64,000 nucleotides of DNA from Yamagishiella unicocca (GCA_003116995.1 BDSL01000016.1:496001-560000), one strand, 5' to 3'. Positions 37,621-51,000 are shown, counted from the stretch's first letter. Notes: generated by a model from the sequence alone, not told the origin. Program-made: numbers and translations.

Positions 37621-40600
37621 AAAAACGACCGGAACGGTGTGGCGTAAAAACCGTTGATGTCGCGAAAAAGGACAGGACAGTTGGCGCATGGTCGGCGTAC
37701 ACCTAGTTTGTGGGCGCATAGGGGGTTTGGTGGTGCTGAGTAGAGTAACATGCCGTAAGTGGCCGAAACGTCATGTACCATAAGCTAGGACACTGTGCAT
37801 CGATATGAGGGTATGAGAGGAAGCCCGTGGATTGGCACCGAAATGAGGGCGGCTTGAATCGCTCCGAAACCCCTGCCGAGCACAAATACCCGCCTGCCTC
37901 CCTCCTCAGCCCACCTGCTGCAGGTATGCCTCTTGGAGGCTGTTCGGGGGTGGAGGCGGCATACGCTGCACCTGCACCTGCGCCTGTGGTGTGGGATTGA
38001 ACCCACGCACAGCAAGCGGCAGTAAGCGGTGACAGCAGCAGCAGCCAGCCGCAGTAGCAACAGCGGCCAGCAGCAGTAGCAGCAGTAGCAGCAGTAGCAG
38101 CAGTAGCAGCAGTAGCAGCAGTAGCAGCAGTAGCAGCAGTAGCAGCAGTAGCAGCAGTAGCAGCAGTAGTAGCAGTAGCAGCAGTAGCAGCACTAGCAGC
38201 ACTAGCAGCAGTAGCAGTGGCAGTAGTAGCAGTAGTAGCAGTAATAGCAGGAGTAGCAGCGTCAGCGGTGGTGGCAACTCCGTGCGTGAGTGTCCTGACG
38301 GGAAAAGGCCTCACTGGGCCGCAAAGAAGGTATGGACGCATGGGGCCACACCCGGACTGCTCCGCTCACCCGCTTCTTCGCGAAGCCGCTGTTGGAACGC
38401 TCCGGGCGGCCCCCGGCGGCCTTCTCCACGACCTTGCCCTGAGGGGCCCGAGGGAGACGTGAGGGGAGGGGCCCCAGGCGAGGAGAGGGAGACGTGCGGG
38501 GAGTGCACATCGTTCACAGGCCAAGGCGCCCAGGAGGCCCGAGGAGGGACGAGGAGGGATCACGGAGCAGCGCCGTAGCGCCCAACGAAATGCGCAATCC
38601 CGAACGCGACCTCCGCCGCTATGCATGCCCATGCCAGGTCAGGCCAGGTGCTGACGTCACACGAACCAGCCCGCGCCGCTGCCGTACCTGCAGCACCTGC
38701 CGCGCCTCCGCCGCCGTGAGTCGGTCCTCCGCCACCGGCTCCAACAGGCCGTCCAGGAGCGCAGCCAGCGCGGGGGAGGATACTACGGACCGGGAGGCGG
38801 AGGGGCCCAGACCGGCGCGCCAGTTGATACGCATGCGCTCCTGGGGAAAGGCTGAGGGAGGCTGGCCTGTGTGGGGGGGTGGTGTGTAAGAGGTGGGGGT
38901 GGGTGGGTAAAGAAGTGGGTTTGGGTGGGTAAAGAGGTGGGTTTGGGTGGGTAAGAGGTGGAGTTTGGGTGGGTAAAGAGGTGGGCGGGTGGGGGTATAC
39001 GGATGGGGTGCCTTCGGAGCTGCTCCTTGTTCGGGTGACAGAATGAACCAGCACGAGGGGAGATGTGCACAGCCGTTCGGGACCCCCTGCTAACCCCCAT
39101 CCTCACCCTTCCGGCGCCCTCACCGGTCAGCAGGTACAGTAGGGTGGCTCCCAGCGCGTACAGGTCGCTGGAGGGCTCCGCGGCGCCACGAAACTGCTCG
39201 GGAGCCTGCGGCGGTTGCACAACCAACACACGGTTAGGCATGGCGGTTGGCGGGTGGGTCGGTCACTGGCTGGCCGAGTGGTTGGGATCGCTGCGCCGGG
39301 CCCCTCCACAGCAGCACATCTTGCCTCCTGCACCGCATCCTCTTCCCCAGACCTCCGGATTTCCTCCCAACCCCGCAGACCCCAGCTACCGGTACTTGCC
39401 ATGTAGCCATAGGTGCCGATGATGGTGCTGCCCATTCCCGACAGCTCGCCGGCGGAAGCCACCGCCTGGGCGCCGCGGCGGCGAGCAAGCGACGCACGGT
39501 CAGGAGAGCCAGCGGCGGAGAGGGAGGAGCCTCAATGGTGGTCGTACACAATGTCCGGCGCCGTACGATTTGCCGTACGGTACAACATACCAGAAGATCA
39601 TTGGGCGCGTGCAAAGTAAGACAGAGAAGCGAGGCTCGGCTCAGCACGGCGGAGCACAGTGTGCGGGTCGCCATGCCGGTGAAGCCCGCTTTGCAGCTCT
39701 ACCCCCCCACCGCCCACCGATTTTTTTCGGGCATCCACGGGTCTCCCTCGAACCCACCGCCCTAATCCACCACCGCCCTAATCCACCACCGCCCTAATCC
39801 ACCGCCGCCCTAATCCACCGCCGCCCTAATCCACCACCGCCCTAATCCACCACCGCCCTAACCTCCCGCCGCCCTAACCCCCCGCCGCCCGAACCCCCCA
39901 CCTCCCGAACCCCCCACCTCCCGAACCCCCCACCGCCCTCCCCCCCCACCATCCCACCGCACCTGCACGCCCCCAAAGTCCACCAGGAACACCTTGCCGC
40001 CCCAGGCTCCCCCCTCCAGGATGATGTTTTCGGGCTTGACATCCTGCAGCCGAGGGGCACGGGGGGCAATTGCAAGGAAAACCCGTGTACGAAAGGAAGA
40101 GGGGGAGAGGGGCGGGGGACAGGGTCAGGGTGAGAGGCAGGTAGGATGTCTCGGGTGTGGGCGAGATCGCAGTGTCAGCAGGGCCGCCAGCGCACGAAGC
40201 TTAGCCCCACCTTTCAGCTCCGACCCCATCCCACCCCACCCCACCCGACCCCACCCCACCCTGTGAATGACGGGCGGTCGGAGCGATCCTAGGTACTCCA
40301 ACACCGACAGCAGCTCGCCGGCGATACGAATCACCTGTTGGAGCGGGTGGTGGGTTCGGGGGGTGGGTGAGGGGAGCCCGTGGATTAGGAAGCTGAGTAT
40401 GAAACCTTAGGGCCGGGGGCGGGGGTGGAGCAGTGAAGTGCGGTGGACCGGGAGCTGCGGCCGGGTGGGTTGAGGGGCGGCGGACTGATGCGGGGCGCCG
40501 GGTTGGGTTTCGCACGGGGCCAGCGTGGAGGGGCGGGGACATGAGGCGAGTCACCTGTACGACGTGGTTCCGGAGCCGCCAAGGACGCCCGATTGTCACT

Positions 40601-42662
40601 GTCACCACCACCAACGCCTCGACTGGTGTCGCGGCTGTGGGCCCGGGCGCCCATGTCCCCTCACCCCACCACCACTGCCGCCGCCGCCGCCGCCGCTGTG
40701 CCCCTCCATACCTCCTGCTCCGTCGCGCGCTGCCCTCCCTGGATCATCGCGCCCAGCGACTTGCCTCGAACCACCTCCTGCGAGGAGGCGGATTTCGAGG
40801 AAGACCCGTGGATACGAGAAATAACCGTTTAGAACAGACGTTTCGAGATGCATGCGGGAGGACTTGGTTGAGGAGGGGGAGGGGGAGCCGTCAGGCGCCC
40901 GGAGGCAGGGGACGAGGGCACGAAGGGAGACGAGTCAAGTAAGGCCCGCAGGAGCCAGCACGGTGGCCATGAAGGGCCTTATCGTCATCACGGCCCTACA
41001 TGCCCCACACACCCACGAACATCCACGGGTTTCCCTCGAACCCACCCACTCTGCGGCTACACGGGCTTTCCGCGCAGACCACCCTGCAGCTCCCGACGGG
41101 GGGCGCGAGCTGGACGTCCAGGTCTCTCCCCCTCCCCACCAGGTGCACCACTGGGATTGCGACGGCTGCCGCCCCCGGCCCCGGCCCCCCCACCTTCGCC
41201 CCGGCCCCCCACCTTCCCCCTCCCTCCCACCTTCGCCACCTGCCCCCCACCTTCGCCCCCTAGTCCTCCCGTCCCTCCTTTCCTGTTACATGGGTTCCGC
41301 CTCCACCCACCCAACCACCCGACCACCCACCCGCCACCTGCAGCACGCGCTTCCAGTCCGGCTATGTGTACCCACCTGCACCAGCACGAAGGCGCGGTCC
41401 CGTGGGTCGTCCTCCTCGAAGTAGTCGACGTACTTGGGGATGGCGGGGTGGTCCAGCCCCGCCAAGATGCGCCCCTCCCGCTCAAACAGCTGCAGCTGCT
41501 TCCAATCGCGCAGGGAGCGCAGGCTGAGAGCCTTCAGGGCCACCTCAGAGCCGTCGGGCCGGAGAGCCTGGAGGCGCAACACGCAAGGCGCGAGGGCGGG
41601 CGGTTCAGGTCGCGAGAGGGCATGAGGTGGCAGGAAGGACGGCAGGGCCAGTCGTGGCTGCTGGTTGAAAGGGAGGGAGGGGGGGGATGAGAGTGCAGGG
41701 GGAGGAGGGAAGGGGGGGTTTGAGAGTGCAGGGGGAGGATGAAATGACTCACTCGGTACGCCACCGCGTTGCTGCCCGCTCCAAGCACCTCCTGGATTGT
41801 GTATTTGCCCCCGCCCATCACCCGGCCCGGCTCCAGGGGGGCGGCTGGCATGGGCGAGGAGAAAGGGGGGAGAAGGAGGGCGGGCGGCGGGAGCTGTTGG
41901 CTGCGGCAGGGTGTTAAGAGCAGTGGAGCAGATGACGGCGTGTGCGGGCTCCACCAAGCCAAACTGGGCGGGTGAAAGCATGGATGGAGTTGGGTGCGGG
42001 CCCCCTTCCCTCCAGGACTCGATTGTTTGGACAGCCGCAAAACCGTTCTGCAGCTACAGCCGCAAAGCCGCTCTGCAGCTACAGCCACAAAGCCGCTCTG
42101 CAGCTACAGCCCACACTTCCGGCTACGGTGCGGGCGCACCGCAGCAGTACGGACTAACAACGGACGCATCGCGTGTCCCGACTGTCGAGCCCGCGCATAA
42201 GGCCCAACAGCGCACTTCACTTGGGAGGTGAAAGTCTGTGGGTCACAAGCCGCTACTGTCCCACCTGCACCGGCGGGGAGCTGAGAGTCTGACCGGCCGG
42301 AGGCGCCCGCCGCTGTTACTGCTGTCCCTGGCACTGGCTGTGACGACGAGGGTGGTGGGGATGGGTATGGGGTTGTCGCGGGCAGAGCACCTGCTGAGTC
42401 GTCAGACGCCGCTCCAGTACGCGGCACGGAGCTAGAGAGTTGTGAAAGACCTGGCGACGTGGGGGTGTACGACACGATCGGGTCAAAGGGGTTGTTTGTG
42501 GGTGGGTGGAAGGGTGGGGGGAAGGAGGTTGGGGGGGATGCAAAAGCGTTGCGACGTCATAGGAGCTGAGGCTGCGATGTGCTGGATTAAGGGCCCGGAT
42601 ACAACCTATGCCTTCATACCAACAGAATAAGACGTGTGGATTATTGTGCGCATCCAATGCAT
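35718..42662 (-). CDS. Protein kinase of cyanobacterial/plant type with C-terminal hydrophobic domain
   Basis: Predicted Ser/Thr kinase of about 624 residues. Exons: 42662..42620 (uncertain), 42450..42265, 41844..41753, 41567..41376, 40777..40712, 40334..40260, 40043..39963, 39465..39400, 39205..39124, 38866..38688, 38438..38370, 37983..37915, 37536..37429, 37244..36963, 36568..36462, 36326..36245, 35813..35718. Kinase domain about 90-352: KYTIQEVLGAGSNAVAYR, EVALKALSL, hinge LVQEVVRGKSLGAMI, PPVIHRDVKPENIIL, FLVDFGG, IIGTYGYMAPEQF, SDLYALGATLLYLLTG, LLEPVAEDRLTAAEA. The order and the APEQF-to-LYALGATL spacing recall cyanobacterial kinases and a plant family. Residues about 440-490 (AFAIAWNAFVAVWTVGALAS onward) form one or two membrane-like segments, followed by a conserved-looking tail (RIVTTAFINGVPQTAIELL-like, then HRFGEGLEMSEQQWLVQEIN) and an acidic end. 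Membrane or plastid location is inferred. The APE intron is GC-AG. The first exon is a guess; an in-frame TGA precedes exon 2 without an ATG. Confidence 0.83.
37575..37619. repeat. (GT)22 dinucleotide microsatellite
   Basis: Uninterrupted gt repeat in the intron 37914..37537 of the minus-strand kinase; the transcript carries (AC)n. Confidence 0.97.
38040..38270. repeat. CAG/TAG trinucleotide array
   Basis: About 230 bp of agcagtagcagc-type units in the intron 38369..37984 of the kinase gene. The minus strand reads as a long poly-Leu open frame, which is not coding: it is bounded by the acceptor at 37984 and the flanking exons use another frame. Confidence 0.95.
38888..38990. repeat. 20-22-bp G/T-rich intronic repeat
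   Basis: Four to five units like gggtgggtaaagaggtgggt in the intron 39123..38867 of the kinase gene. Confidence 0.85.
39757..39950. repeat. 15-bp minisatellite (accgccctaatccac) grading into a C-rich tract
   Basis: About seven good units then degenerate gaaccccccacctcc units, in the intron 39962..39466 of the kinase gene. Confidence 0.9.
40794..41040. mobile_element. Inverted-repeat-bounded intronic insertion (candidate MITE/introner-like)
   Basis: The 19-bp ends 40794-40812 (ttcgaggaagacccgtgga) and 41022-41040 (tccacgggtttccctcgaa) are inverted copies with two mismatches, enclosing about 209 bp inside the kinase intron 41375..40778. Single copies of the same motif lie in other introns of the window. 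No target-site duplication was recognised, so the mobile nature is inferred from the inverted termini and dispersion. Confidence 0.45.
42041..42115. repeat. 25-bp tandem repeat, 3-4 copies
   Basis: Units containing ctgcagctacagcc followed by acaaagccgct, in the second intron of the kinase gene (42264..41845). Confidence 0.9.
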
Positions 42663-45098
42663 CCGCAGCGACTGGCGCATCTTACATCATGCATCCATAC
42701 TCCAAGTGGTTAAGCAAAACATAGAAGCCTAGGGAGTTATACCTGATACATGTTTCACAGGGCGACAGGGTGCTGTCCATCTGGAGGTTGGGGTGCACCG
42801 AAGGAGGCGAGACCTGGCGCCATCGGAAGCCATTCGCCAACCCACATGGTGCGATTGCCCCAGTAACATAGCCAAATATAAAATACAGCGTTCCTGTAGT
42901 TTCGCAAGAGGTTTCCTCGCGATGCCGTCAGGCCTGAGCTTCTGCTTGGAGGTGCAGGCCCGCTGAAGGTTGCTTATTTGAACATTAACTGTCCGTAAAA
43001 TCGGTCGATCTTCGTGTGCTCTACTTGTTTGTTAATTGACCAACGTAAGCCGGTAAGGCTCGCACCTCGACATACAACCAACCGCAGTACGCCTGCCCAG
43101 TCGAAGAGCTCCACCACACAGAGCACCCTTTGAAGGCGATCATCGCCCAGCACATGGCATACACACTGATGACGTCTGCAATGCGCTTACAGCTTATTCC
43201 GGCTGCTTGGCCGTGTCTGAATACATTTCTTATCCCAGACAAGGGAGTGCTTGCACAGGGTTATCTCCAGGCCTACATGCGCCACACGCGCTGGGTCGGG
43301 TCAGCTGGTACGGTCCGCAGGCTCTCCTCTGGTTGAAGGTTTACTACAGCCGTAAGCTCTTAAGCGACGTAAGACGGAGAGTGGTTCCTAAGGTGGGTGA
43401 CAACCAAACCGGCAGGTACTGGGACCCATGGGTCGGCCCCGAAGTCTCGCCAGCCTATACCACTGAAAGGTTCACCCGCAGACCGCATTACTCGCAGACA
43501 CACTGGCCTTGCTCTCCTTATCCCAGCAGCTCTCGTTAAGCCCCTCACCCCTCCCATCCCCTCACCCCACCTAAGGAGGCGCTGTCCGATGCAACGCAGC
43601 TCCGAAGCCATTTTTGCACGCCTGTGCGTCGTACAGCGCGGTTGATTCAGGGCTGATAACACGTCAATGCGAACTGGTTATTACAAGCGCGCGAAGGGCG
43701 AGCCTTGAGCCCCCACACGGCGTTCCATGCGCCCAGGGGGGGTCTCCTGGCTCGGCCTGGCTTTTGACACCGGGGGCCTGCGACCCTTAAGCGTTACTGG
43801 AGACGGCCTCCCGCGTGCTAGTGATACACAAGGTAAAGATAAGTAGAAAACAACGCAGAGACTAAGAGGCAATTCGAATTGTCTGGGTCTGTCTGCTCTC
43901 CACCGCGACATCCTCGGCTTGCTTCGTCGCGCACACGGCAATCCTCCTACCGGTACTCAGGACGTTTACTCAACAGGAAACAGCGATCGCACGTAGAGAA
44001 GTGTGAGCCAGCCAGATGACACATACATCTGGTCGTCGCTCACCAGTTCCGACAAGCAGCCATCAGGCATCGTCAACGTCTGGGGCATACATTTACTGCA
44101 GCCGTTCGGAACGCACAAGGCACAGTCTACAAGCCCAACATGCCGGATGCCCATGACGCAGCGAGGAACAAAAAGCATACACCAGAATGAGAGCCGGCGG
44201 ACAGCCGAACTAAAAGAGCGAAACGAGCAACTGTCCAATCAAGTGTGTCGGGACAAACCAACAATAAGCGCACGATGTAGGACACGAACCGATGGTTATA
44301 TAATATAATAATCAGGGGCGCTATTACCACGTGCAGTGGTACTGCATTCTCGTCGCTCTCACAGGATAAAAAAAGCCCTTCCCGTGAATTGGTACACGGA
44401 GCACAAGCCGCCTCAACTGGCGTCTTGCTGGGGCAATTCAATTACGAGAGGTAAGCAGTACGATCGTTTAGACCCAGGACGCCAGTTCCGGGCTGTCAAC
44501 GTGATCTTCTAATATACCGGTAGATATAAGGATGGTCACTGCTCCCGCCATTCCATTTCCCCTTTCATAGCCTCAGCCGCCTCGCCCCCCAGGGACATAC
44601 GTACCCACAACATTATTCCGTGTGGTTGTACGGCACAGGCTCCAGCACGGCGCTGCCACAAAGACCCGCTGCCGATCGCAGTCCTCTCATCGATCCCCTC
44701 GTCCCACCGCCCACCCATACACGCACACACATCAACACACGCCATGCCTCCCTCCGTGCCTTCATCTGCCGCTGATGCGACATGTCCCTTGCGCCGCCCC
44801 TGCTGCAACTCCACACGCGCTTATATCACCCCGTTGCTTGGGCGGCCCTCTCTCGCAGGAACGCTTGTGACGCCGGCCAACCTGGCTCCAGGGGATGCGC
44901 GCTTTTGCGCTCGGAAACCAACGTGGTGGCGAGAGGAAGGGTTTTCTTCATGCGCCTGAGGCGCGTACTTGCATGCCATACTGCTGCCACGAATCGGCTA
45001 CATACTCTATTTATATTGTTGTTCCAACGCCAGCTCCAGCTTCAGGCACTAGCGGCGGTGCCCAGCTGGCACTTTCGATCCCAGCCAACGCACGGCCC
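42663..45098. other. Intergenic spacer between two minus-strand genes
   Basis: It should hold the 3' UTR of the SRCR-protease gene and the promoter of the kinase gene. Composition is mixed and noticeably less GC-rich than the flanking genes. I see no exon that joins either neighbour in phase and no domain-like ORF. Confidence 0.5.
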
Positions 45099-48000
45099 TT
45101 AACCACTTGCGGTCTCCCGAGGCCAGCACAGCGCCCCGGCGTCTTGGCTGTAGCGGCAGAAAGAGGGAGAGGGACCGAGTCAAGCTGGAGGCGGGCGGGT
45201 GGGACAGCTGGTGGGTAAATAAAAAGGGGGTAAGGATAGGAAACCCGCGGATCCAGGGCGGACGGCGGCGGAAGGTGCCAACAGTCGCTTTGAGGCTCTC
45301 CAGGGAGGCCGCTTCACGCACAAACGAAAACATGGATCCAACAATTTGACTTTTTCCGACGCCCGCCATCCCGCGGCCCCCTGGTGCGTACTTGTGAGTT
45401 TTGCAGGTCTTGGAGACAGACGCGCTGGGTCCCCTCTTGCACTTAGACAGCCGCAGGTCCGTGAAGGTGCAGGCCACGTTTGTATAGTGGACTTTCATGC
45501 CCACAGGGCCTCCCGAGTAGGGGCCGTACGATGAGCCATTGGCGCTCCGGCCCTGACCGCTGACTGCAAGTCCCCCGCCGAAGCCCAGCTGCCTGCGGGG
45601 CCGGCAGCAGTGGGCGTGGGGTACGTGGCAGCGGCGGGAGTGGGAGTTGGTTTGGTGAGAAGGAAGGCGGCAAGGCGAAGGAGGGGTGAGCGGGAAGGGC
45701 AGGCGTAGTACGGCGCAGCGTCACGGTGCTGCCGTACGGTGCATGGCACACACAAGAAAGTAAGGGAGGGGGCCCAGTCCCGTTGGGCCGGGCTTGCTTT
45801 GATGCCGTGTCGCCTGGGGGGCTTCTAGCGTGGGCTTCTAGCGTGGGCCTCTAGAGTGCGGACATAGCGTGGGCTTCTAGCGTGGGCTTCTAGCGTGGGC
45901 TTCTAGCGTGGGCTTCTAGCGTGGGGCTCTAGCGTGGGGCTCTAGCGTGGGCTTCTAGCGTGGGCTTCTAGCGTGGGGCTCTAGCGTGGGCTTCTAAACC
46001 TGACTCTACACTGCTCGTGTCGCAACCGTACCTGCACACCACCGCTGCGTCCCGATCGTCCCAGCCCTCGTCGCAAATGGTCCCCCACATGCCTCCCTTG
46101 CACAACTGGACGACCCCCTGGCTGGGGGTGGACCCGGCGACCAGCCGCACTGCACCACCATTGCCGGCACCTGGGAGCGGTCGTGACGGCAGTGGGTGGA
46201 GGGGCGTATACCGTACGGTATTCGGTTGGCGGTTTTAAGGCATCGAGAGGCGAGCGAGGTGAGTGGCACGGGCGAGAAGGCCAGCCGCGTTGAGGGTGAG
46301 GACACGGGTGAGAAAAGGCCAGGTCTGATGCAGCACCCGGAGCTCTACTCTGCCAGTTAGCTCCCCGCCCCCTGCGCTCGGGCCTCTACCGCCCCCTCCA
46401 GCAACCCCTCCCCGCGAGAACAACACGGCCAGCCTGCTCGCATCACAGTACGGCCAGCGTGGCCACCCCCACAAGGCCGGCCAGCCAGCATGCCCCCACA
46501 CACAGTACACACTGGGTGCAACGACTTACAGATGAAACGTTGCTTGGGGCGGCGAGCTGTCAGGCAGACCACAGCTGTGGGGTTTGGACGGTAGGTGAGG
46601 AAGCGTCGTCAGGACGGGCGCACAAAGGTATGCATCCAGCAATCTCTGTTTTGTTTCGTCTCTTCCTACCTCCCTTCCCCCCCTTCCCATCCGTTGGGCC
46701 CCACCGCACTCCTGCGCACGCATTCGATCACCACCACCCACCCCAATCGGCTTCCTGGTACACGGGCTTTCCTCACAGACCCGGCTCGCCAGCCCTCCCT
46801 AGAGCGTGGCCTCAGGACCCGCTGACTCACCAACGTCCGCGCTACGACTGCACTTGGGCTCTTCGTATGAGCATTCAGACAGGCTCGAAGTGCCCTCGGC
46901 GCACTCAACCCTGTCCAGCCAGATTGGCATGCCTGGCGGGTTCGGTGTGAAGGTGTAGTACAAGCCGTTCAAGCCGTACGACGGGATGTACGGCTTGAGC
47001 ATGTGGAAGCCGTCCACGTAGCCGAGTTGCCTGCGCATCATCATGGAAAGATGGAGGTTGGATGCCGGATGGGCCTTGTACGGCATTGGAGAACCTCTAG
47101 CCTTCCCCTCGCGGGCGCCGTACACCAATCGTACGACTCTTTTCGCCTCTCAGCCGTCAGCACCCCCCCGCCCTACCTCAGCCACGTCTGGGCGGCACCC
47201 TGGCCCATGGGTTTACCCGCCCCGTAGGCCCCACCCGACCCTGCCCCCGACCGCACCTGCACACCGTCTGAGCCTGGGCGACTTTGAACCCGGTCCCGCA
47301 GACGGAACCCCACACAGTCTCGCCGCTGCCATCGTCGCTGCAGTACTGAAGCATCCCGCTGCCGGGCACCAGTCCGCCCACCAGCCGCACTGAGCCGAGG
47401 CTGCTGCCTGCGAGGATCAAATCCAGGGAGGGGCAGGCTCTCACACCGGACCGCGCAGCGCAGCAATTTCAGGTGGAGACAGCGCGAACGGATGCCATGT
47501 TCCGGGACGTCATGTTCCGGGACGACATGTTCCGGGCGGGATGGTGCAGTTAACTGGGATGCCGTGCAAGAGGCATGGTGGTTTCGGGGCTCGAGGCCAT
47601 ACCAGCAAGAGGGGCGGGCTCCGTGGGATGGCGGGGGGTGCAGGGTGGTCATGTAAGGGTCTGTATTTGCGGCTGGAGGACGAGCGGAGGAAAACGTGCA
47701 TGGATGGTGCGAAATTATCGATGGGAGCTGAAGCCGGCGGCAGCAAGTGACAAAGCAAGGCGGTATATGAGGCGGCCGCGTGGACGCACATGGCTCCGAA
47801 CCGTTGCCAAAGTGGTCGGGCGGTAGCGGCGCTTCCGGCGGAGGTGACGGCGCCGACGGAGGCTGCGGAGGCAGCGGAGGCGACGGAGGCTGCGGAGGCA
47901 GCGGTGGTGGTGCGGGTGGTGATGGCGGCAGCAGCGGCGCGTCCGGAGGTCCTGGTGGCGGAGGCGGTTTTTTCTTCTTCTGGGGCCGCTTTGGCTTTGG

Positions 48001-51000
48001 CGACTGAACGGGTGGCGGCGCCGACGGCGGCTCGAGCAATGATGGGGTTGGAGGCGATGGAAACGCCGGTGGCGGCGGTGGTATGGTCAGCACCGACGGT
48101 GATGATGGCGGCGACGGCCGCGACGGCGACGACGGCTGCGACGGCGACGACGGCGGCGATGGCGACGGTGGCGACGACGGCTGCGACGGCGACGACGGCG
48201 GCGATGGTGACGGTGGCGCCGACGGCGGCGACGGCGACGACGGCGGCGATGGCGACGGTGGCGCCGACGGCGGCGACGGCGACGACGGCGGCGACGGCGA
48301 TGGCGGCGATGACGGTGGTGGCGGCGGCAACGACGGTGGCGGCAGCAGCGGCGGCGACGGCGGCGATAGCGATGGCGACGGCAGCGACGGCGGTGGCGGA
48401 CTAGGTGGCGGTGGCCTCGGAGGCGGCGGTGATGGCGGTGATGGCGTCCTTGGCGCCGGTGGTGACCGCTGTGGTGGGGATAGACCTGGCTCCGGGGACT
48501 GTGGAAAGGGCACAGTCTGTGAAGGCAGCGGTGGTTCGGGCGACGGCGGCACTCCGAACCAGTAGCAGCGCACCCCGACATCATTGCTGTCGACCAGACG
48601 ACGGCGCCATGCACGCCAACGGAAGGGGCAAGGCGGAACGGGGTCGTTAAAGAAGGCCGGAACGAGTGAGGAGACCGCCTACAGCGGCGGCGGCGGCGGC
48701 AAGCATCAGCGTCGTCAGCTGTTCCACGACAGTCTACGTGCGGCAGGATACGTGTGGTACCCAACCAAAGCTGTGGCTGTGTTCAACCTGGTCCTGGCGC
48801 TACCCAGAGCAACCAGCCATACAGTTATGCATGTTTTCCTCCAGTTCCGTTCACGGGTTTCCGCTTTAACCACCTCCTCTTTCCGACGCTCGCACGCTCG
48901 CACGCACGCACGCACGCACTCACAAATGGGTGCACTCGTCAGAGAGGGCGCTGCCGCACTGAGTCAGCCGCTCCTCGCTCCCCGTGCAGTTGAGCGTCTG
49001 GAGGTGTATGGGCATCAGGTAGCTGCCGTAGCCGTAGCCCTCCAGATCGTCGGAGGAGAGGATGGTACCGGTCGAGAACCCCAGGTGCCTGCGGGACGAG
49101 AGGGGTGTCCCCGGGAGTGAGCATCGTTTGGAAAGGCGTCACAGGAAGCGGTAAACCACCTCCAATCTCCTGGCGGTGGTTCTGCCAGTGCTGTGCCCAA
49201 CGCAAGCGGCAGCGCCAGTCGGTGAGGTGGGCGTAAGGGAATGTAACGTTACGTAATGTAACGTTACGTGATGTGACGCCAGGTAACGTGACATAAACAA
49301 ACGTAGCGTGATTGATGAACGTAAGTAGGCAACTTGCGAGGGCAACTAACGACACGTAGGTTATTGGTTGATGCAACCAACGTAACTAACATGAATGCCC
49401 GTCAGCTACAGGGCTACCAGAGGGAGTCGCGCGTCACTCACTTGCAAGCCACCTGGGCGTCTTCCATACCGAAGTCGATGTCGCAAACCTAGGGGGCAAG
49501 GCAAAGAGAGCCCCGGGGCATGGGGGCCGCAGCTTGGATTTGGCACGCGTGGGGGAGTGCTGAGGGCGGCGGCTGTGTGGGCGCCCTAGCGCAATGAGTC
49601 AGGCCTTGAGGCGCCCCTCCCCCCCATGATCAGTCCCGCTGGCCTTTGGCCCGGCCGACAACTGCCCGCTCGTACACAGCCGACTGACCTGATCCCCCGG
49701 CTGCCAGGTCCGCGATGCCATACCCCGCACCGCGACCTCGCCCCTCATCTCGCGGCCACTCACCGTGCCCCAAAGCCCGTCCATGCAGATCTCCAGCCGG
49801 CCCTCCTCGTTCATAACCCTGTTGATTGAGTCCACTAGCCTCAGCTGGCCAGGGCTGGAGCCTGCACATCAAGGCATAGGTGTGGGCACAGAGACAGGTT
49901 CGTTCCAAAACGCCAGGGAACGGGCAGAACGACAGAAGGCCTCAGCCCAGCTCCGCAATCAACCCTAAATCTAAACCCTAAATCTAAACCCTAAATCTAA
50001 ACCCTAAACCTCAACCCTAAATCTAAACCCTAGATCTAAACCCTAAATCCCTAAATCTAACCCTAAACCCTTGCGTGGCTTGGAGTAATGGACGTGCTTA
50101 TTGTTGGACGAGCCACCTTGTTATCACCGCACATCGGCGCTACTGCCGCGTGCTTTTGTTCTCGTATCCAACAAGCTCCATCCGAGGACGGCGAACCTAC
50201 AAGTGAACCTGGATGTAGGCCGCGGCGGCGGCCTGGGCGCAGGGGTGGGCCGTGGCGACTTCATCGAACACATCACGCCGACGTCGGTCCTGAAGGGAAG
50301 GAAAAAAACACAGGTACATCGGGCGAGGTAACCACAAGTCAGGTGACCGTGGGGTTCGGATACCGGTGCTTCCCACCCACCCCATGCCCAAGATTTCCCC
50401 CACAGGAAAAAACACTTTTCTTTGTTTCCTTGTTTCTTTCTTTGGAAGAAAAGAGTAAAAAAACGCGGTGCGCTTATTTAAAGAAATACAGTTGCTTTCA
50501 GCTGCGGGTGCAATGCAGCCAGGAACGGTGACCGTGGGGTTCGGATACCGGTGCTTCCCACCCAGCCCCCCATGCCCAAGATTTCCCCCACACAAAAAAA
50601 CACTTTTCTTTGTTTCTTTGTTTCTTTCTTTGGAAGAAAAGAGTAAAAAAACGCGGTGCGCTTATTTAAAGAAATACAGTTGCTTTCAGCTGCGGGTGCA
50701 ATGCAGCCAGGAACGGTGACCGTGGGGTTCGGATACCGGTGCTTCCCACCCAGCCCCCCATGCCCAAGATTTCCCCCACAGGAAAAAACACTTTTCTTTG
50801 TTTCTTTGTTTCTTTCTTTGGAAGAAAAGAGTAAAAAAACGCGGTGCGCTTATTTAAAGAAATACAGTTGCTTTCAGCTGCGGGTGCAATGCAGCCAGGA
50901 ACGGTGACCGTGGGGTTCGGATACCGGTGCTTCCCACCCAGCCCCCCATGCCCAAGATTTCCCCCACACAAAAAAACACTTTTCTTTGTTTCTTTGTTTC

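Noticed and set aside
37906..38277. Minus-strand poly-Leu ORF that looks like a membrane protein
   Set aside because: It is the CAG/TAG array of an intron; only its last 23 codons are a real exon, which uses a proper acceptor at 37984.
47790..48565. Long plus-strand ORFs rich in Gly/Asp or Ala/Thr
   Set aside because: They are shadows of the Pro/Ser-rich coding exon on the minus strand, produced by its trinucleotide-like composition.
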